From: CAYSBE01 sp046309355
Lineage (GTDB): Bacteria; Bacteroidota; Bacteroidia; UKL13-3
Length of the DNA stretch: 64,000 nucleotides
Direction of reading: 5' to 3'
Assembly: GCA_046309355.1 (NCBI GenBank)
Contig: JBKCPL010000069.1
Coordinates: 1 to 64,000 of the forward strand
Below are positions 35,498 to 46,000 of this stretch, one piece after another. Each line of letters begins with the position of its first letter. Within the stretch, counting starts at the first letter, position 1. The translations under genes were made by a program, and so were the position numbers. The notes under the pieces were generated by a model. The model was given only the letters and a program-made list of their open reading frames with translations, was not told where the DNA came from and made no database searches.

Positions 35498-36262
35498 ATG
35501 TTGCCCTATACACAATCCGGCTCAGGAAATACACTGGTACTCCTGCATGGATTTTGTGAAGATAAGACCTGCTTCAACGAGCAGGTCTTTTTGCTTCAGC
35601 ACCATTTTCGGATCATTACACTCGATTTGCCCGGATTTGGCGAAGCCCCGGTTACTCACCCGATACAAATTGATCATATGGCTGACGCGCTTTTTCATAC
35701 GCTTGAGCAACTGAATATACACACGTGTGTGCTGTGTGGCCATTCCATGGGAGGTTATGTAGCGCTAGCGTTTGCAAAGAAATATAGCCAGATGCTTAAA
35801 GGACTGATTTTGCTTCATTCGACTGCTGCAGCCGATACCGATGAGCGCAAACAGAAACGCGATCAGGCTGTCGCATTTATTCAAACACACGGAAGCGCTG
35901 CGTACGTTAAAAATTTTATTCCTCCGCTGTTTGCACCAGCGCACCGAAACGAACACTATGTAGCAGCCGGTATAAGCGCAGCATTGTCTATTTCGCCCGA
36001 GGGTTTAACAGCGGCATTGCTGGCCATGAAAAACCGATTCGATTCGCTTGACTGGATTCAGCACACAACTCAACCTGTGGCCTACATTGCCGGCCGATAC
36101 GATGAATTAATACCTGTTGATATGTTGATGAAGCAAGCAGTGAAGTTGAAGAAAGGGTATATCACCGTATTAGAAAACTCGGCTCACATGGGCATGGTAG
36201 AAGAACCCGAAGCGTGTGCCTCAGCTCTAGCCGAATTTACACAGTATTGTTTTGAATGCTAA
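35498..36262 (+). CDS. Alpha/beta hydrolase
   Basis: 254 residues. The nucleophile elbow GHSMGGYVALAFA (Ser near residue 87), an oxyanion-side LLHGF, the acid in AGRYDELIPVD and the final catalytic His in ENSAHMGMVEEPE are all present. It starts 1 nt after the PPIase stop, so it is translationally coupled. Substrate unknown; the fold covers esterases and MenH-like enzymes. Confidence 0.9.
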   Translation: MLPYTQSGSGNTLVLLHGFCEDKTCFNEQVFLLQHHFRIITLDLPGFGEAPVTHPIQIDHMADALFHTLEQLNIHTCVLCGHSMGGYVALAFAKKYSQMLKGLILLHSTAAADTDERKQKRDQAVAFIQTHGSAAYVKNFIPPLFAPAHRNEHYVAAGISAALSISPEGLTAALLAMKNRFDSLDWIQHTTQPVAYIAGRYDELIPVDMLMKQAVKLKKGYITVLENSAHMGMVEEPEACASALAEFTQYCFEC

Positions 36263-36303
36263 GTTATCAAACCCTATCATTGCAGCATATTTTACATCAC
36301 TAA

Positions 36304-37539
36304 GTGCAACAAAAGCCACATATCGTTATAGTGGGTGCAGGACCGGCCGGCTGCGCAACTTCTTTGTTTCTATCCAAAGCAGGCATTGAACATACTATTA
36401 TAGACAAGCAAACATTTCCACGCGACAAAATATGTGGTGATGCGCTGAGTGGCAAAACCGTTTACGTGTTGAATCAAATCAATCCGGAATGGGTAAACGA
36501 ATTGTGGCAAAACAAAACCGATTTCATTGAAAGCTGGGGAGTAAAGTTTGTAGCACCCAATGGCAAAGCCATTGATATTCCGTTTAAATCCGATACATCA
36601 AAAAGCGACATTCCACCTGGTTTTATTTCGAAACGCATGCAGTTCGATCATGAACTGTTCAAAAGGCTGGATACTCGCTATGCCCACATCATGCAAGGCA
36701 CCGAAGTAAAACAAATCAAACGTACGGGTAAACAGTTTGCCATCGAAACTTCAGCAGGCAGTATTCAACACGTTGATTTGATAGTTGGATCTGAAGGCGA
36801 CCGCAGTATGGTGGCCAAACATCTGGCCGGCATACACAAAGAAAATAAACACTACTGCGCAGGTATTCGTGCATACTACGAAGGCGTGTCCGATATGCAT
36901 CCGCAAAATTTTATTGAGCTGCATTTTCTGGAAGAACTGTTGCCCGGCTACTTCTGGATTTTCCCGCTACCCAATGGTCAGGCCAATGTAGGTGCAGGTA
37001 TGCTAAGCCATACCGTAAGCAAAAAACGCATCAATCTGAAAGAAGATATGCTGCGAGCCATCGCCAATAATCCAAACATTAAACACCGTTTTGCCCATGC
37101 ACAGATGATAGGCAAAATTCAAGGATGGGGGTTGCCGTTGGGTTCTAAAAAGAGGCCGCTTAGCGGAGATGGATTTTTACTAACAGGCGATGCAGGCTCA
37201 TTGATTGATCCCTTTACGGGCGAAGGCATAGGAAATGCCATGTACAGCGGCATGATGGCTGCTGCACGAATTGCCGAAGCTATTCGGGTAAATCGCTTTG
37301 ATGCTGCTTTTTTGCACGAGTACGATACCGCATTTTACGACCGCCAATGGGATGAACTTAAATTGAGCCACACCATGCAAAAGCTGTGTAATTATCCGTG
37401 GCTGTTCAACTTTGTAGTAAACAAGGCACATAAAAATAAAACCCTGCGCGAAACCATCAGCTGCATGTTTGAAGACCTCGACCTGCGTGCCAAGTTGCGC
37501 AATCCGCTGTTTTATTTCCGACTGCTGATGAACGACTAG
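36304..37539 (+). CDS. Geranylgeranyl-reductase-family FAD-dependent oxidoreductase
   Basis: 411 residues. The N-terminal FAD-binding motif IVGAGPAGCATSLFLSKAG is followed by FPRDKICGDALSG, diagnostic of the geranylgeranyl reductase/ChlP-like group, then LIVGSEGDRSMVAKHL and LLTGDAGSLIDPFTGEGIGNA. Start GTG 36304. Relatives hydrogenate isoprenoid chains (archaeal lipids, chlorophyll phytyl tail, menaquinone) or act as halogenase/hydroxylase relatives. The substrate is not decided by sequence; a menaquinone or isoprenoid is plausible. Confidence 0.85.
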   Translation: MQQKPHIVIVGAGPAGCATSLFLSKAGIEHTIIDKQTFPRDKICGDALSGKTVYVLNQINPEWVNELWQNKTDFIESWGVKFVAPNGKAIDIPFKSDTSKSDIPPGFISKRMQFDHELFKRLDTRYAHIMQGTEVKQIKRTGKQFAIETSAGSIQHVDLIVGSEGDRSMVAKHLAGIHKENKHYCAGIRAYYEGVSDMHPQNFIELHFLEELLPGYFWIFPLPNGQANVGAGMLSHTVSKKRINLKEDMLRAIANNPNIKHRFAHAQMIGKIQGWGLPLGSKKRPLSGDGFLLTGDAGSLIDPFTGEGIGNAMYSGMMAAARIAEAIRVNRFDAAFLHEYDTAFYDRQWDELKLSHTMQKLCNYPWLFNFVVNKAHKNKTLRETISCMFEDLDLRAKLRNPLFYFRLLMND

Positions 37540-37611
37540 CTCACAGCTTTGACAGCAACCGGCACAACTCCCCGTTACGTTATTCATTTGCTTCCCGTAT
37601 CTTCGCACGGT

Positions 37612-39411
37612 ATGCGCACACTCTTATTTTGGCTAATTCTTTTTCCCTTTTGCCTGCTTGCTCAGCAAAACGAAGAGCAACTGGCTGCGCAGTATTTCAG
37701 CAACAACGAATTCGATAAGGCAGCACAGGTGTATGAAAAAATCATGCAGCAAAATCCGGAGTCGAGTTACATTTATGAAAACCTGCTTACCTGCTACCTT
37801 CAGTTGAAGCAATATACCGAAGCGGAGAAACTGGTAAAAAAGATGCAGAGGAGAAACGATGATAATCCATTTTATCAGGTGGATTTAGGATATGTGTGGA
37901 TGCTGAACAATCAACCCGAAAAGGCCGAAAAAATATTTAATGAATTGCTGCAAAAACTGAAAGGCAGCGAGCAGGAAACCCATGCGCTAGCCAATGCATT
38001 TCAAAAACGCAGATACACCGACAAGGCCATTTCCGTATACCTTAAAAGCAGAAAATTAAACAACAGTACCGACCTGTTTGCCGTGCAGTTGGCACAGCTC
38101 TATGCATTTAAAAATGAAACAGCCGCTATGATGGAAGAGTACATGAATGTACTCGTATGGAATGGCAATTTGCTGGAAGAAATAAGCGGTTACCTTCAAA
38201 ATTATCTCGATAGAAATGAAGATTTTGAATTGCTTCGCACCACGCTGTTGAAGCGCATGAAGGCATATCCGCTAAATGATAATTATGCAGAGTTGATGAT
38301 TTGGCTGTATGTGCAGCGTAAAGATTTTGACAACGCGTTTATACAGGCACGTGCGTTGGATAAACGCAACAAGGAAAACGGATTGCGCATAATTGAACTG
38401 GCACAGCTGGCACAGCAAAATGAATATTACGATGCAGCCATTGCGAACTATCAGTACATTATCAGTCTGGGTAAAGATCATCCGAATTATGCTAATGCAC
38501 AGGCCGGTGCTATTGAAGCCCGCAAGCTGAAAATTATTACCGGAAATACCTACACACCGCAAGACTTGATTACACTTGAAAACGAATACAAAGCATTCAT
38601 CAGCGAATACGGCAGATATTATTTTACAGCCAACACTATTCGCGAACTGGCCCGCTTGTATGCGTATTATTTAAACAAACGTGATACAGCCATTGCCCTG
38701 TTCAAGGAATTGATTGTGCTGCCCCGTATGGAAGCTAAATTTGCAGCCGAATGCAAACTGGAATTGGGCGATATTTATTTGCTGAATGCCGAAGAATGGG
38801 AAGCCATGTTGCTTTATGGACAAGTAGATAAAGACTACAAAGAGGATCCGCTAGGGCAGGAGGCTAAATTTAGGAATGCACGCCTTTCGTATTATTTAGG
38901 CGAATTTGAATGGGCGCGTGCCCAACTGGATGTATTAAAAACCGCCACAACTCAACTCATTTCCAATAATGCCATTGAACTTTCGCTGCTCATACAAGAC
39001 CACACAATAGATAGCGTAGAAGAGCCACTGAAGCTATTTGCCCGAGCCGATTTATTGCTGTATCAAAAACAGTATGCCGCTGCTGAAAAGTTGCTGGATA
39101 GCTTGGTGACCACATTTCCACGACATACACTAGAAGGTCCGGTATTGTATAAGAAAGCCGTTTTACAACTCAGGAAAAAACAAACCGACAGTGCAGTAGC
39201 TTTGCTCGAACAATTACTAAAGGAACACGGAACCGGTATTTACGGTGATAATGCCCTATTTGATTTGGCCAGCATCTATGAACGAGAAAAGAACGATCAG
39301 GCAAAAGCACTTGACTACTACACACGTTTTCTAACTGATTATCCCGGAAGTTTTTTTACAACAGAAGTGCGCAAGCGCGTCCGTAAAATCCGTGGCGATA
39401 CCATTAACTAA
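37612..39411 (+). CDS. Secreted tetratricopeptide-repeat protein
   Basis: 599 residues from ATG 37612, 6 nt after a TATCTTCG box (37598-37605). Signal peptide TLLFWLILFPFCLLAQQ. Many helical TPR-like units follow (FDKAAQVYEKIMQQNPESSYIYENLLTCYLQ near the start; DSAVALLEQLLKEHGTGIYGDNALFDLASIYE near the end). Its C-terminus resembles the TPR tails of envelope scaffold proteins (BamD/YbgF-like). A periplasmic protein-interaction role is likely; no enzyme domain is seen. Confidence 0.85.
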   Translation: MRTLLFWLILFPFCLLAQQNEEQLAAQYFSNNEFDKAAQVYEKIMQQNPESSYIYENLLTCYLQLKQYTEAEKLVKKMQRRNDDNPFYQVDLGYVWMLNNQPEKAEKIFNELLQKLKGSEQETHALANAFQKRRYTDKAISVYLKSRKLNNSTDLFAVQLAQLYAFKNETAAMMEEYMNVLVWNGNLLEEISGYLQNYLDRNEDFELLRTTLLKRMKAYPLNDNYAELMIWLYVQRKDFDNAFIQARALDKRNKENGLRIIELAQLAQQNEYYDAAIANYQYIISLGKDHPNYANAQAGAIEARKLKIITGNTYTPQDLITLENEYKAFISEYGRYYFTANTIRELARLYAYYLNKRDTAIALFKELIVLPRMEAKFAAECKLELGDIYLLNAEEWEAMLLYGQVDKDYKEDPLGQEAKFRNARLSYYLGEFEWARAQLDVLKTATTQLISNNAIELSLLIQDHTIDSVEEPLKLFARADLLLYQKQYAAAEKLLDSLVTTFPRHTLEGPVLYKKAVLQLRKKQTDSAVALLEQLLKEHGTGIYGDNALFDLASIYEREKNDQAKALDYYTRFLTDYPGSFFTTEVRKRVRKIRGDTIN

Positions 39412-39422
39412 AACATATCTAC

Positions 39423-39740
39423 ATGATTATTTACAACGTAACCATACACCTTGAAGAAAGCATTGAAAACGATTGGGTAAACTGGATGCAGAACATTCAC
39501 CTGCACGATGTAATGAATACCGGCATGTTTATGCGGTATGAATTCAGTAAAATGCTGACACGCCAACCCGATGAAACCGGAGTGACTTACGTGGTTCAAT
39601 ACGTAGCTCAAGACATGGCACACTACGAGCGATACCGAGATGAATTTGCACCTGCTTTGCAACAAGACGGGCGTACCCGGTTCGGAGAAAAGTTTATGGC
39701 GTTTCGCACGTTGATGGAAACATTGACTCACGAATCGTAA
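39423..39740 (+). CDS. DUF4286 family protein
   Basis: 105 residues. IIYNVTIHLEESIENDWVNWM and VTYVVQYVAQDMAHYERYRDEFAPAL are typical of DUF4286, a small Bacteroidota family with a ferredoxin-like, dimeric alpha/beta barrel look. Function unknown. It starts 11 nt after the TPR gene stop and is probably in the same transcript. Confidence 0.88.
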   Translation: MIIYNVTIHLEESIENDWVNWMQNIHLHDVMNTGMFMRYEFSKMLTRQPDETGVTYVVQYVAQDMAHYERYRDEFAPALQQDGRTRFGEKFMAFRTLMETLTHES

Positions 39741-40119
39741 TACAACAGTTGTTAGCCGCTTCATAAGCAGCTATTCATTTCTTACCCTTAATACCCGAAA
39801 AGCACGTTGTTTTCCTCTACATACAGTTGAGTTGCGGCCACCGCATTAAAATATTTTAATAATCAGATTTTGAGGGTATTAGTGTCAACACGTAGGCAAT
39901 TGCATTTAATCCAAATAGTATTATTTATTCAATAAATAAAATAAATATATCAATACTTACTAAATTATCGAATTTAGAATATTTCTAATGTGTAATTTTT
40001 GTAAAATTATATTTAACTGATTTACAAATAATTGCAACATATGTGGGAATTTAATTTCACTTCCAGCGAACCAATACTACAAGGTCATGTTGTGAGTGGT
40101 ACAATTAATTAATATTCAA
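39741..40119 (+). promoter_or_regulatory. AT-rich upstream region and probable long leader of the rhodopsin gene
   Basis: 379 bases without a gene, much richer in A and T than the flanks. A possible -7 element TAATTTTTG lies at 39993-40001, which would give a leader near 115 nt, long compared with the very short leaders elsewhere in this window. The last 25 bases are A/T-rich with no Shine-Dalgarno motif. I see no convincing operator or riboswitch. Confidence 0.4.
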
Positions 40120-40839
40120 ATGGAACACTTAAAAATTGCCAGCGACAACTATGTTGCATTCACGTTCTTCATCGGAACCATGGCCATGATGGCCGCCTCT
40201 GTTTTCTTCTTTTTTGAGCTTAACAACACCAGCGCAAAATGGAGAACTTCAGTTCTTGTTTCAGGTTTGATTACTTTCATTGCTGCAGTTCACTACTACT
40301 ACATGAGAGGCTACAACCTCGAAACAGGTGATTCACCCACTTTCTTCAGGTATGTAGATTGGATTCTTACTGTACCTCTGATGTGCGTGGAGTTTTATCT
40401 GATTACCAAAAAAGCAGGTGCTAAATTGGGATTGCTTTGGAAACTCATCTTTGCATCACTGGTGATGCTGGTAACCGGTTACTTCGGTGAAACCATCTAC
40501 AGAGATCAGAGTGTATTCTGGGGTGTAGTTTCAGGTATTGCTTATTTCTACATCGTGTACCTGATTTGGTTTGGTGAAGTGGCTGCTCTTGCTCAAAACG
40601 CAGGTCCGCAAGTAGCAAAAGCTACTCGTGTACTGGCTTGGTTTGTGCTTGTTGGATGGGCTATCTATCCTTTGGGATACATTCTGGGAACTCCAGGTGG
40701 CTTGTTCGGAATGCAGTTAGTAAGCGATACTGAGGCTGCTGTGCATGCCATGGACATCGTGTACAACATTGCTGATGCTGTAAACAAAATCGGCTTCGGC
40801 TTAGTAATCTATAGCTTATCAAGACAAGCTGAAGATTAA
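40120..40839 (+). CDS. Proteorhodopsin-type light-driven proton pump
   Basis: 239 residues with seven helices. Helix C reads RYVDWILTVPLMCVEF, giving the DTE triad D80, T84 and E91 (Asp97, Thr101 and Glu108 of proteorhodopsin), which marks an outward proton pump. H58 (AAVHYYYMR) matches His75, D219 matches Asp227, and K223 (ADAVNKIGFG) is the retinal Schiff-base lysine. Position 88 is Met, the site that tunes colour; Met is associated with green absorption. G135 in FWGVVSG aligns with Gly156 of xanthorhodopsin, which leaves room for a carotenoid antenna. An in-frame GTG at 40096 exists, but ATG 40120 gives the normal N-terminus. It sits 200 nt upstream of the CrtY-Blh fusion gene. Confidence 0.97.
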   Translation: MEHLKIASDNYVAFTFFIGTMAMMAASVFFFFELNNTSAKWRTSVLVSGLITFIAAVHYYYMRGYNLETGDSPTFFRYVDWILTVPLMCVEFYLITKKAGAKLGLLWKLIFASLVMLVTGYFGETIYRDQSVFWGVVSGIAYFYIVYLIWFGEVAALAQNAGPQVAKATRVLAWFVLVGWAIYPLGYILGTPGGLFGMQLVSDTEAAVHAMDIVYNIADAVNKIGFGLVIYSLSRQAED

Positions 40840-40853
40840 TCAAAGAAATTTAG

Positions 40854-40886
40854 AAAAGGGAAAGCATACAGCTTTCCCTTTTTTAT
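40854..40886 (+). terminator. Terminator of the rhodopsin gene
   Basis: AAAGGGAAAGC and GCTTTCCCTTT around ATACA, then a T run. It separates the rhodopsin transcript from the retinal-synthesis gene, so that gene needs read-through or its own promoter in 40887-41041. Confidence 0.9.
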
Positions 40887-41041
40887 TTACTAACCACCAC
40901 AATTACACTTCGGTCGTTCTTTTCTCTCTACTTTTTTTCAAACCGCTACCAGTAGTAGCATGCTATTTTCAGTCAAGCATGACTGATAAAATCACAACCC
41001 TACTAAACCTAAATACCAATTACTCCTAAACACCAATCGGC

Positions 41042-43057
41042 ATGAACACCCGTGAATATACCGAGTACGACTTCCTGTTCATTGGCATGGGTGCAGCCAA
41101 CAGTTTACTCCTGCTTAGGCTATACAGAAGCGGCCAGCTTCGCAACAAACGTATCGGTATAGTGGATCCCGATACATCATCGAATAAAGAAAAAACATTT
41201 TGCTTCTGGGCAACAGATGAAGAATGCGAGAACTTAGGTTTATCGCAGCTTATAGATAATACGTGGCAAAATCTGAAAATCAGCGGCAGCACGCATCAGC
41301 ATATTTCGCCATTGGGTTACCGGCACGTGTCGGGCAAAAACCTTCACGAACAGGCTATGCGGGTACTGCAGCTTGTTCAGGCCAAGCACTACCATATACA
41401 CCTTACCGAAACTCCTATTATTAACGGCCACACCTACCGCATTCAGCTGGGCGATGAAACTATTGAGGCATATGCTGTTTTTGACAGCCGACCTCCGCAG
41501 TATGCAACTGAGCCTGCATCCAATCACCTCTATCAATCGTTTTGGGGATGGGAAATACAAACCAACAGCGATGTGTTTGATACTCATTCAGCCGTGCTGA
41601 TGGATTTTAGCATTGAACAAAACGAGCAGTGTCAGTTTATGTATGTTCTACCATTCGCTGCTAATCGTGCATTGGTCGAGTTTACACGTTTTGGCAAAGA
41701 ATTGATTCACGAAAACGAATCAGTTCCGGTATTGGAAAACTACATTTCTACTTTATGCACTCAGTACACCGTAGTACGTACCGAAAAAGGAATTATTCCA
41801 ATGACCAATGCTCCTATACTGAGTGAAAACTTGGGCAGTATGTGGCATCATACAGGTGCACGTGCAGGTCTTATAAAATCAACAACGGGTTATGCCTTTC
41901 ATGCTATGGCCGAAGATGCCGTGCGCATATCGGCTGCATTAAATGCCAAACGGCCCGTTGAACGCACAGCACCACCTAGGCGTTTTGCCTATTACGACCG
42001 CTTGTTGCTTTCTATACTGGAACGCGAACCCGGTACAGGTAAATCTATTTTCGAAATTTTATTCAGTAAAGTTCCCGCACCTCGCGTACTCAATTTCCTT
42101 CGTGAACAATCTGCACCGCGTGATGAGGTGGCTCTGTTCAGCAAACTTCCAATAGGTCTGTTTTTACGCTATGCGCTTGTTGATGCGTTTCGGCACATGA
42201 AATACAGCTATACGTCTGTTATATCGTTATTTGCAGCTGTAGTTATGGTTGTGTTATTCGCTGTTCGTTTGGATGAACTGGCATGGCTTATTATGGGTGT
42301 AGGATTTTTGGCAATAGGTTTGCCTCATGGCGCACTTGATCACCTCACTTCAGTCAAGCAAAAATCAACTCAGGCACTGAGCGTGTTTATTACAAAGTAC
42401 CTGTTTGTTGCTTCACTATTCGGAGCTCTCTGGTATGCACTTCCTGATTTAGCTCTGGTGCTGTTTCTGGTTTTTTCAGCCTGGCACTTCGGGCAAACGG
42501 ATTTTAAAGAGTGGCAACTTCATCAAAATACGCTTACGTTTTTATGGGGTGCGAGTTTGTTGCTGCTCATACTGGCTACACATTTTTTTGAAACACAGTC
42601 CATCCTCAGCAACATACCCGGCCTTGCTATTTCATCATGGCTGCTTCACTTCAACAGCACCGAAGTGCTGGCTGTGCAGGTTGTGCTGGCCGCAGCTGCA
42701 TTGGCACTGGCAATAGCTAAACGTTCGTACACCATGTGCATCACACTGGGCTGTATAGGCATACTTAGTGTATTGCCCGTAGGCATGGCCTTTGCCGTTT
42801 ATTTTATTTTTCAGCACAGTCTGCTGGGCTGGAAACACCTCACACACGAATTGCACATGAACTCCGCGCAATTATGGAAAAAATCAGCACCGTTCAGCAT
42901 TGCCGGTGCACTCATCATTCTTATAGGCACCTTGTTTATACAAACACATTACCTGTCAGTATTCTTCATTGTGTTATCGTGCATTAGTCTGCCGCATATT
43001 TTTTTCATGCACTCGATGTATAACGAAAAGACTTCTGCTACTCCGGCTTCAGCCTGA
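41042..43057 (+). CDS. CrtY-Blh fusion: lycopene beta-cyclase joined to beta-carotene 15,15'-dioxygenase
   Basis: 671 residues. Residues 1 to about 375 are a CrtY-type lycopene cyclase: FAD motif FIGMGAANSLLLLRL (13-27), FCFWATDE (53-60), FWGWEI (167-172), MDFS (187-190), FMYVLPF (199-205) and the late TGYAFHAMAEDA (282-293). Residues about 385 to 660 are a Blh/Brp membrane dioxygenase with several hydrophobic helices and the iron-ligand histidines in GLPHGALDHL (H429, H434), SAWHFGQTD (H482), FQHSLLGWKHL (H592, H599) and LPHIFFMH (H652, H657). No stop or frameshift separates the two parts. The product would cyclise lycopene to beta-carotene and split it to two retinals. It lies directly downstream of the opsin. 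crtE, crtB and crtI are not in the window. It converges with the 43076-48754 gene. Confidence 0.93.
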   Translation: MNTREYTEYDFLFIGMGAANSLLLLRLYRSGQLRNKRIGIVDPDTSSNKEKTFCFWATDEECENLGLSQLIDNTWQNLKISGSTHQHISPLGYRHVSGKNLHEQAMRVLQLVQAKHYHIHLTETPIINGHTYRIQLGDETIEAYAVFDSRPPQYATEPASNHLYQSFWGWEIQTNSDVFDTHSAVLMDFSIEQNEQCQFMYVLPFAANRALVEFTRFGKELIHENESVPVLENYISTLCTQYTVVRTEKGIIPMTNAPILSENLGSMWHHTGARAGLIKSTTGYAFHAMAEDAVRISAALNAKRPVERTAPPRRFAYYDRLLLSILEREPGTGKSIFEILFSKVPAPRVLNFLREQSAPRDEVALFSKLPIGLFLRYALVDAFRHMKYSYTSVISLFAAVVMVVLFAVRLDELAWLIMGVGFLAIGLPHGALDHLTSVKQKSTQALSVFITKYLFVASLFGALWYALPDLALVLFLVFSAWHFGQTDFKEWQLHQNTLTFLWGASLLLLILATHFFETQSILSNIPGLAISSWLLHFNSTEVLAVQVVLAAAALALAIAKRSYTMCITLGCIGILSVLPVGMAFAVYFIFQHSLLGWKHLTHELHMNSAQLWKKSAPFSIAGALIILIGTLFIQTHYLSVFFIVLSCISLPHIFFMHSMYNEKTSATPASA

Positions 43058-43075
43058 TTACATCTTTTCTAAGCC

Positions 43076-46000
43076 TCACCGATTACTTATTATCAGCTTA
43101 CGGGTAAATGCACCCGAACGTATAAGGTATATTCCGTCAGGTAATGCACGGATATCGGCAACACCGTTTCGCTGAATGATCATCAAATCATGGCCAAGCA
43201 AATCATGTATCACCGCCTCTTCGTTTAGTCCTTCAAAAATTACATACGTAGATGCCGGATTTGGATAAACATTCCACGGGGCTGTATGGTCATCTGATGA
43301 AACGCTCACTATATGGCTATTCGAATATGTTCCGTCTGCATCAACCTGTTTCAAGCGGTAATACAGTGTTTGATGTGTGGTGAACAAATCAGCTGAAGCG
43401 TCATCTGTAAATTGATACGATTGCTTTACGGATTGTGTACCTGCACCGTTTACTTTTGCTACAGCATGAAAAGAATGCGCATCGGTTGACCGTTCTATTT
43501 CAAAATACGCATTGTTAATTTCGTTCGCTGTTTGCCATTTTAATAAAACCGAGTAATCAGGTTGTTTCGTTGCTGTAAAACTGATGAGCTCAACAGGCAA
43601 AGGATTCGCATTGCTATCAGCACCGATGGCAAACTCGCCAAACAATGTTGTATTGGTTTTTGTAATAGTAAATGCATTTGCATTTCCGGCAACTACTCCT
43701 GTTGTTCCAAATGTTTGCCAATTGCCACCCGGGTTACGGAAAATTAAACGCGTGGTCAAATGGTTGTTTATTCCATTGTAATTGTTTGCTCCGGCAATAA
43801 AAGTAAAACTGATACCTGAGCGGTTCAATGTATTTGCAGTACGCCAATAACCGTTTCTACCAGCCGTAGTTATGTTCACTCCGCTTTCTGAGCGGGGAAG
43901 ACCACCATTGCCCGGCACAGCTGCCACAGCATGTGCGGTAATCAGCACATTACCGGTTCCGGAAGGTGTGGACGTGAAATTAAATTGGAGGGGCATGTAT
44001 TTGGCCTCGCGACCTGTAGGCAACAAACCATTGGAGCCCGTGGCCGAGATATTTCGAATCCATCGATTCATGGGTCCATCTATAAATCCGTTGGTATATA
44101 CCAGTGGCCCTACAGGGAAGAATTGTGTGCCCAGCGTGAATGTATCGCTTTGCATGCGCACGATAGCCCCAAGTCTGAGTGTATCGGCTACCCAAATTTT
44201 TCCGCTTGCTAATTTTTGACCTCCCGACAAGGTTAGCCTTCCAAATTTCGATTCAGGAATTGTTTGCGTAGCTGTGCCGTTCCATACGCACAAACTTGTG
44301 TCTAGTCCTTCTACAAATTGTGTTTTAAGTTCGCCTGATACGCTTAATATGTGGTTTCCATTTATTGAAACGTTTCCGCATTGTACACGCATGCCTGTCG
44401 GTATGTTGAATTGAATAGGTGTACCCGGAAACCCTCCTGTTTCAATGCGTACAACACTGGATATGGAATCCAATTCCCAATTGGCTGTAATGGTTGGTGT
44501 GTTGTTATTTCGTATCCAGTAAATAGCCGGAGTAGTAAAATTTGTCGGTGCTATTCCGCTACCATTGGTATTGGTTCCCCAGGTTGCCAAGGCATTTAAA
44601 TTTCCTGTTGTTTTATTGTAGTACTGTGCAACCGGCATGGTCAATCTTCCTGTTAAATACGGACCGGATTGATACGATGAGGCTTGTCCTGTTTCGTTGT
44701 ATTCAATCACAGCAAAATGATATGTTTTGCCCGGAATTATTCCGATAAGCAATGTTTCATTTCCTGTTCCATTGTATACCACATAGTTTTTAAACCCTAA
44801 ACTGTCTCCAGTACCGAATTCAAAACTGGCATTGTATGATACACCATATGTTGGAGATGCATTCACAGCTGAATCAGCTTTTGCAATTACAATTCTGCGT
44901 GCACCGTTTCCGTTTTTCCAAAATAGAACCACACTTGTAGGGGTGATGTTTTTAAATTTAAGCGATTGTGCAGATACGGTTGGTGCCTGACACAACCCTG
45001 TATTTGTAACGGTTATATTGGATGTGGTATCGATACAATTGGCAGGAGTTTCAACTATTGCTTTGTAAATACCAGTGGTGCTTACGTTCGGAAAAAGATA
45101 TTGCGTTGCACCAGTTATCAGCGTATCATTTCTATACCATCTGTATGTATCTGTAGTACGATTTGTTGAGTCTGCAAAAAAGATGGAAACGGTTTTTCCG
45201 GTACACAATTGTGTTGTGCCAGAAGTTTGAATGGCTTTTGAAGCAGCATCCCCCACAACTATGTTTCGCGAAGCTTCTAATCTGTTATTTTGTGATTGAA
45301 GGGTTAGCTGGTATGAAGTGCCCGTAGTGAAATTAGTGGGCAATGCAATAGTTAACGAAGGGTTGGATGGGATGGAAATTAATCCCAATAATGTGCTGTT
45401 TAATCGAATAGCGAATTCACGTGAAGGCAGTATATCCGCTCCTGCAACTTGTATGGTAAACGAACGCCCTTTACAAATATTCAATCGCGAAGTTTGTAAC
45501 CGGAGTAATTCATTGTTTGCCAAACTGTATTCTGATAAATGTGTACGCATGATACCGTTAATAAACCAACCGCCACAAATCAGGTTGTCTCCATAAATAA
45601 TTCCGGTATTTACCCGTATGCCAAATGGTGAAAACGAATTGAGTACTCCTGATGATAAAATCAAGGGCGACTGGTTGCCTTGAAACGTATCAATTAAGTA
45701 AGACGTACTACCCATCAATAGCAAACCTGAGCGATAAGGCAAAATGCTTCTGTACTCTAAATTAAAAGTTGGACTGCTCCATATCGAATCAGGCAATCCT
45801 GTTATTGAATTTATTTTGAGCAACTGATAGTTTGGCCGCAATACGTATACATGGTTATTGATAACCTCCATTTGGCTGATGCCTGAACCAATTGAATTGC
45901 TTAGGTAAGGTTTCCAGTTTGTATTCACTGCCAACGTAGCACGATTGAATGAAGCCAAACGATGGATATAAGTGCCACCCACCGAGTCAATACCTCCACA

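Noticed and set aside
40120..40839. Sodium- or chloride-pumping rhodopsin
   Set aside because: Helix C has the DTE motif, not NDQ or NTQ.
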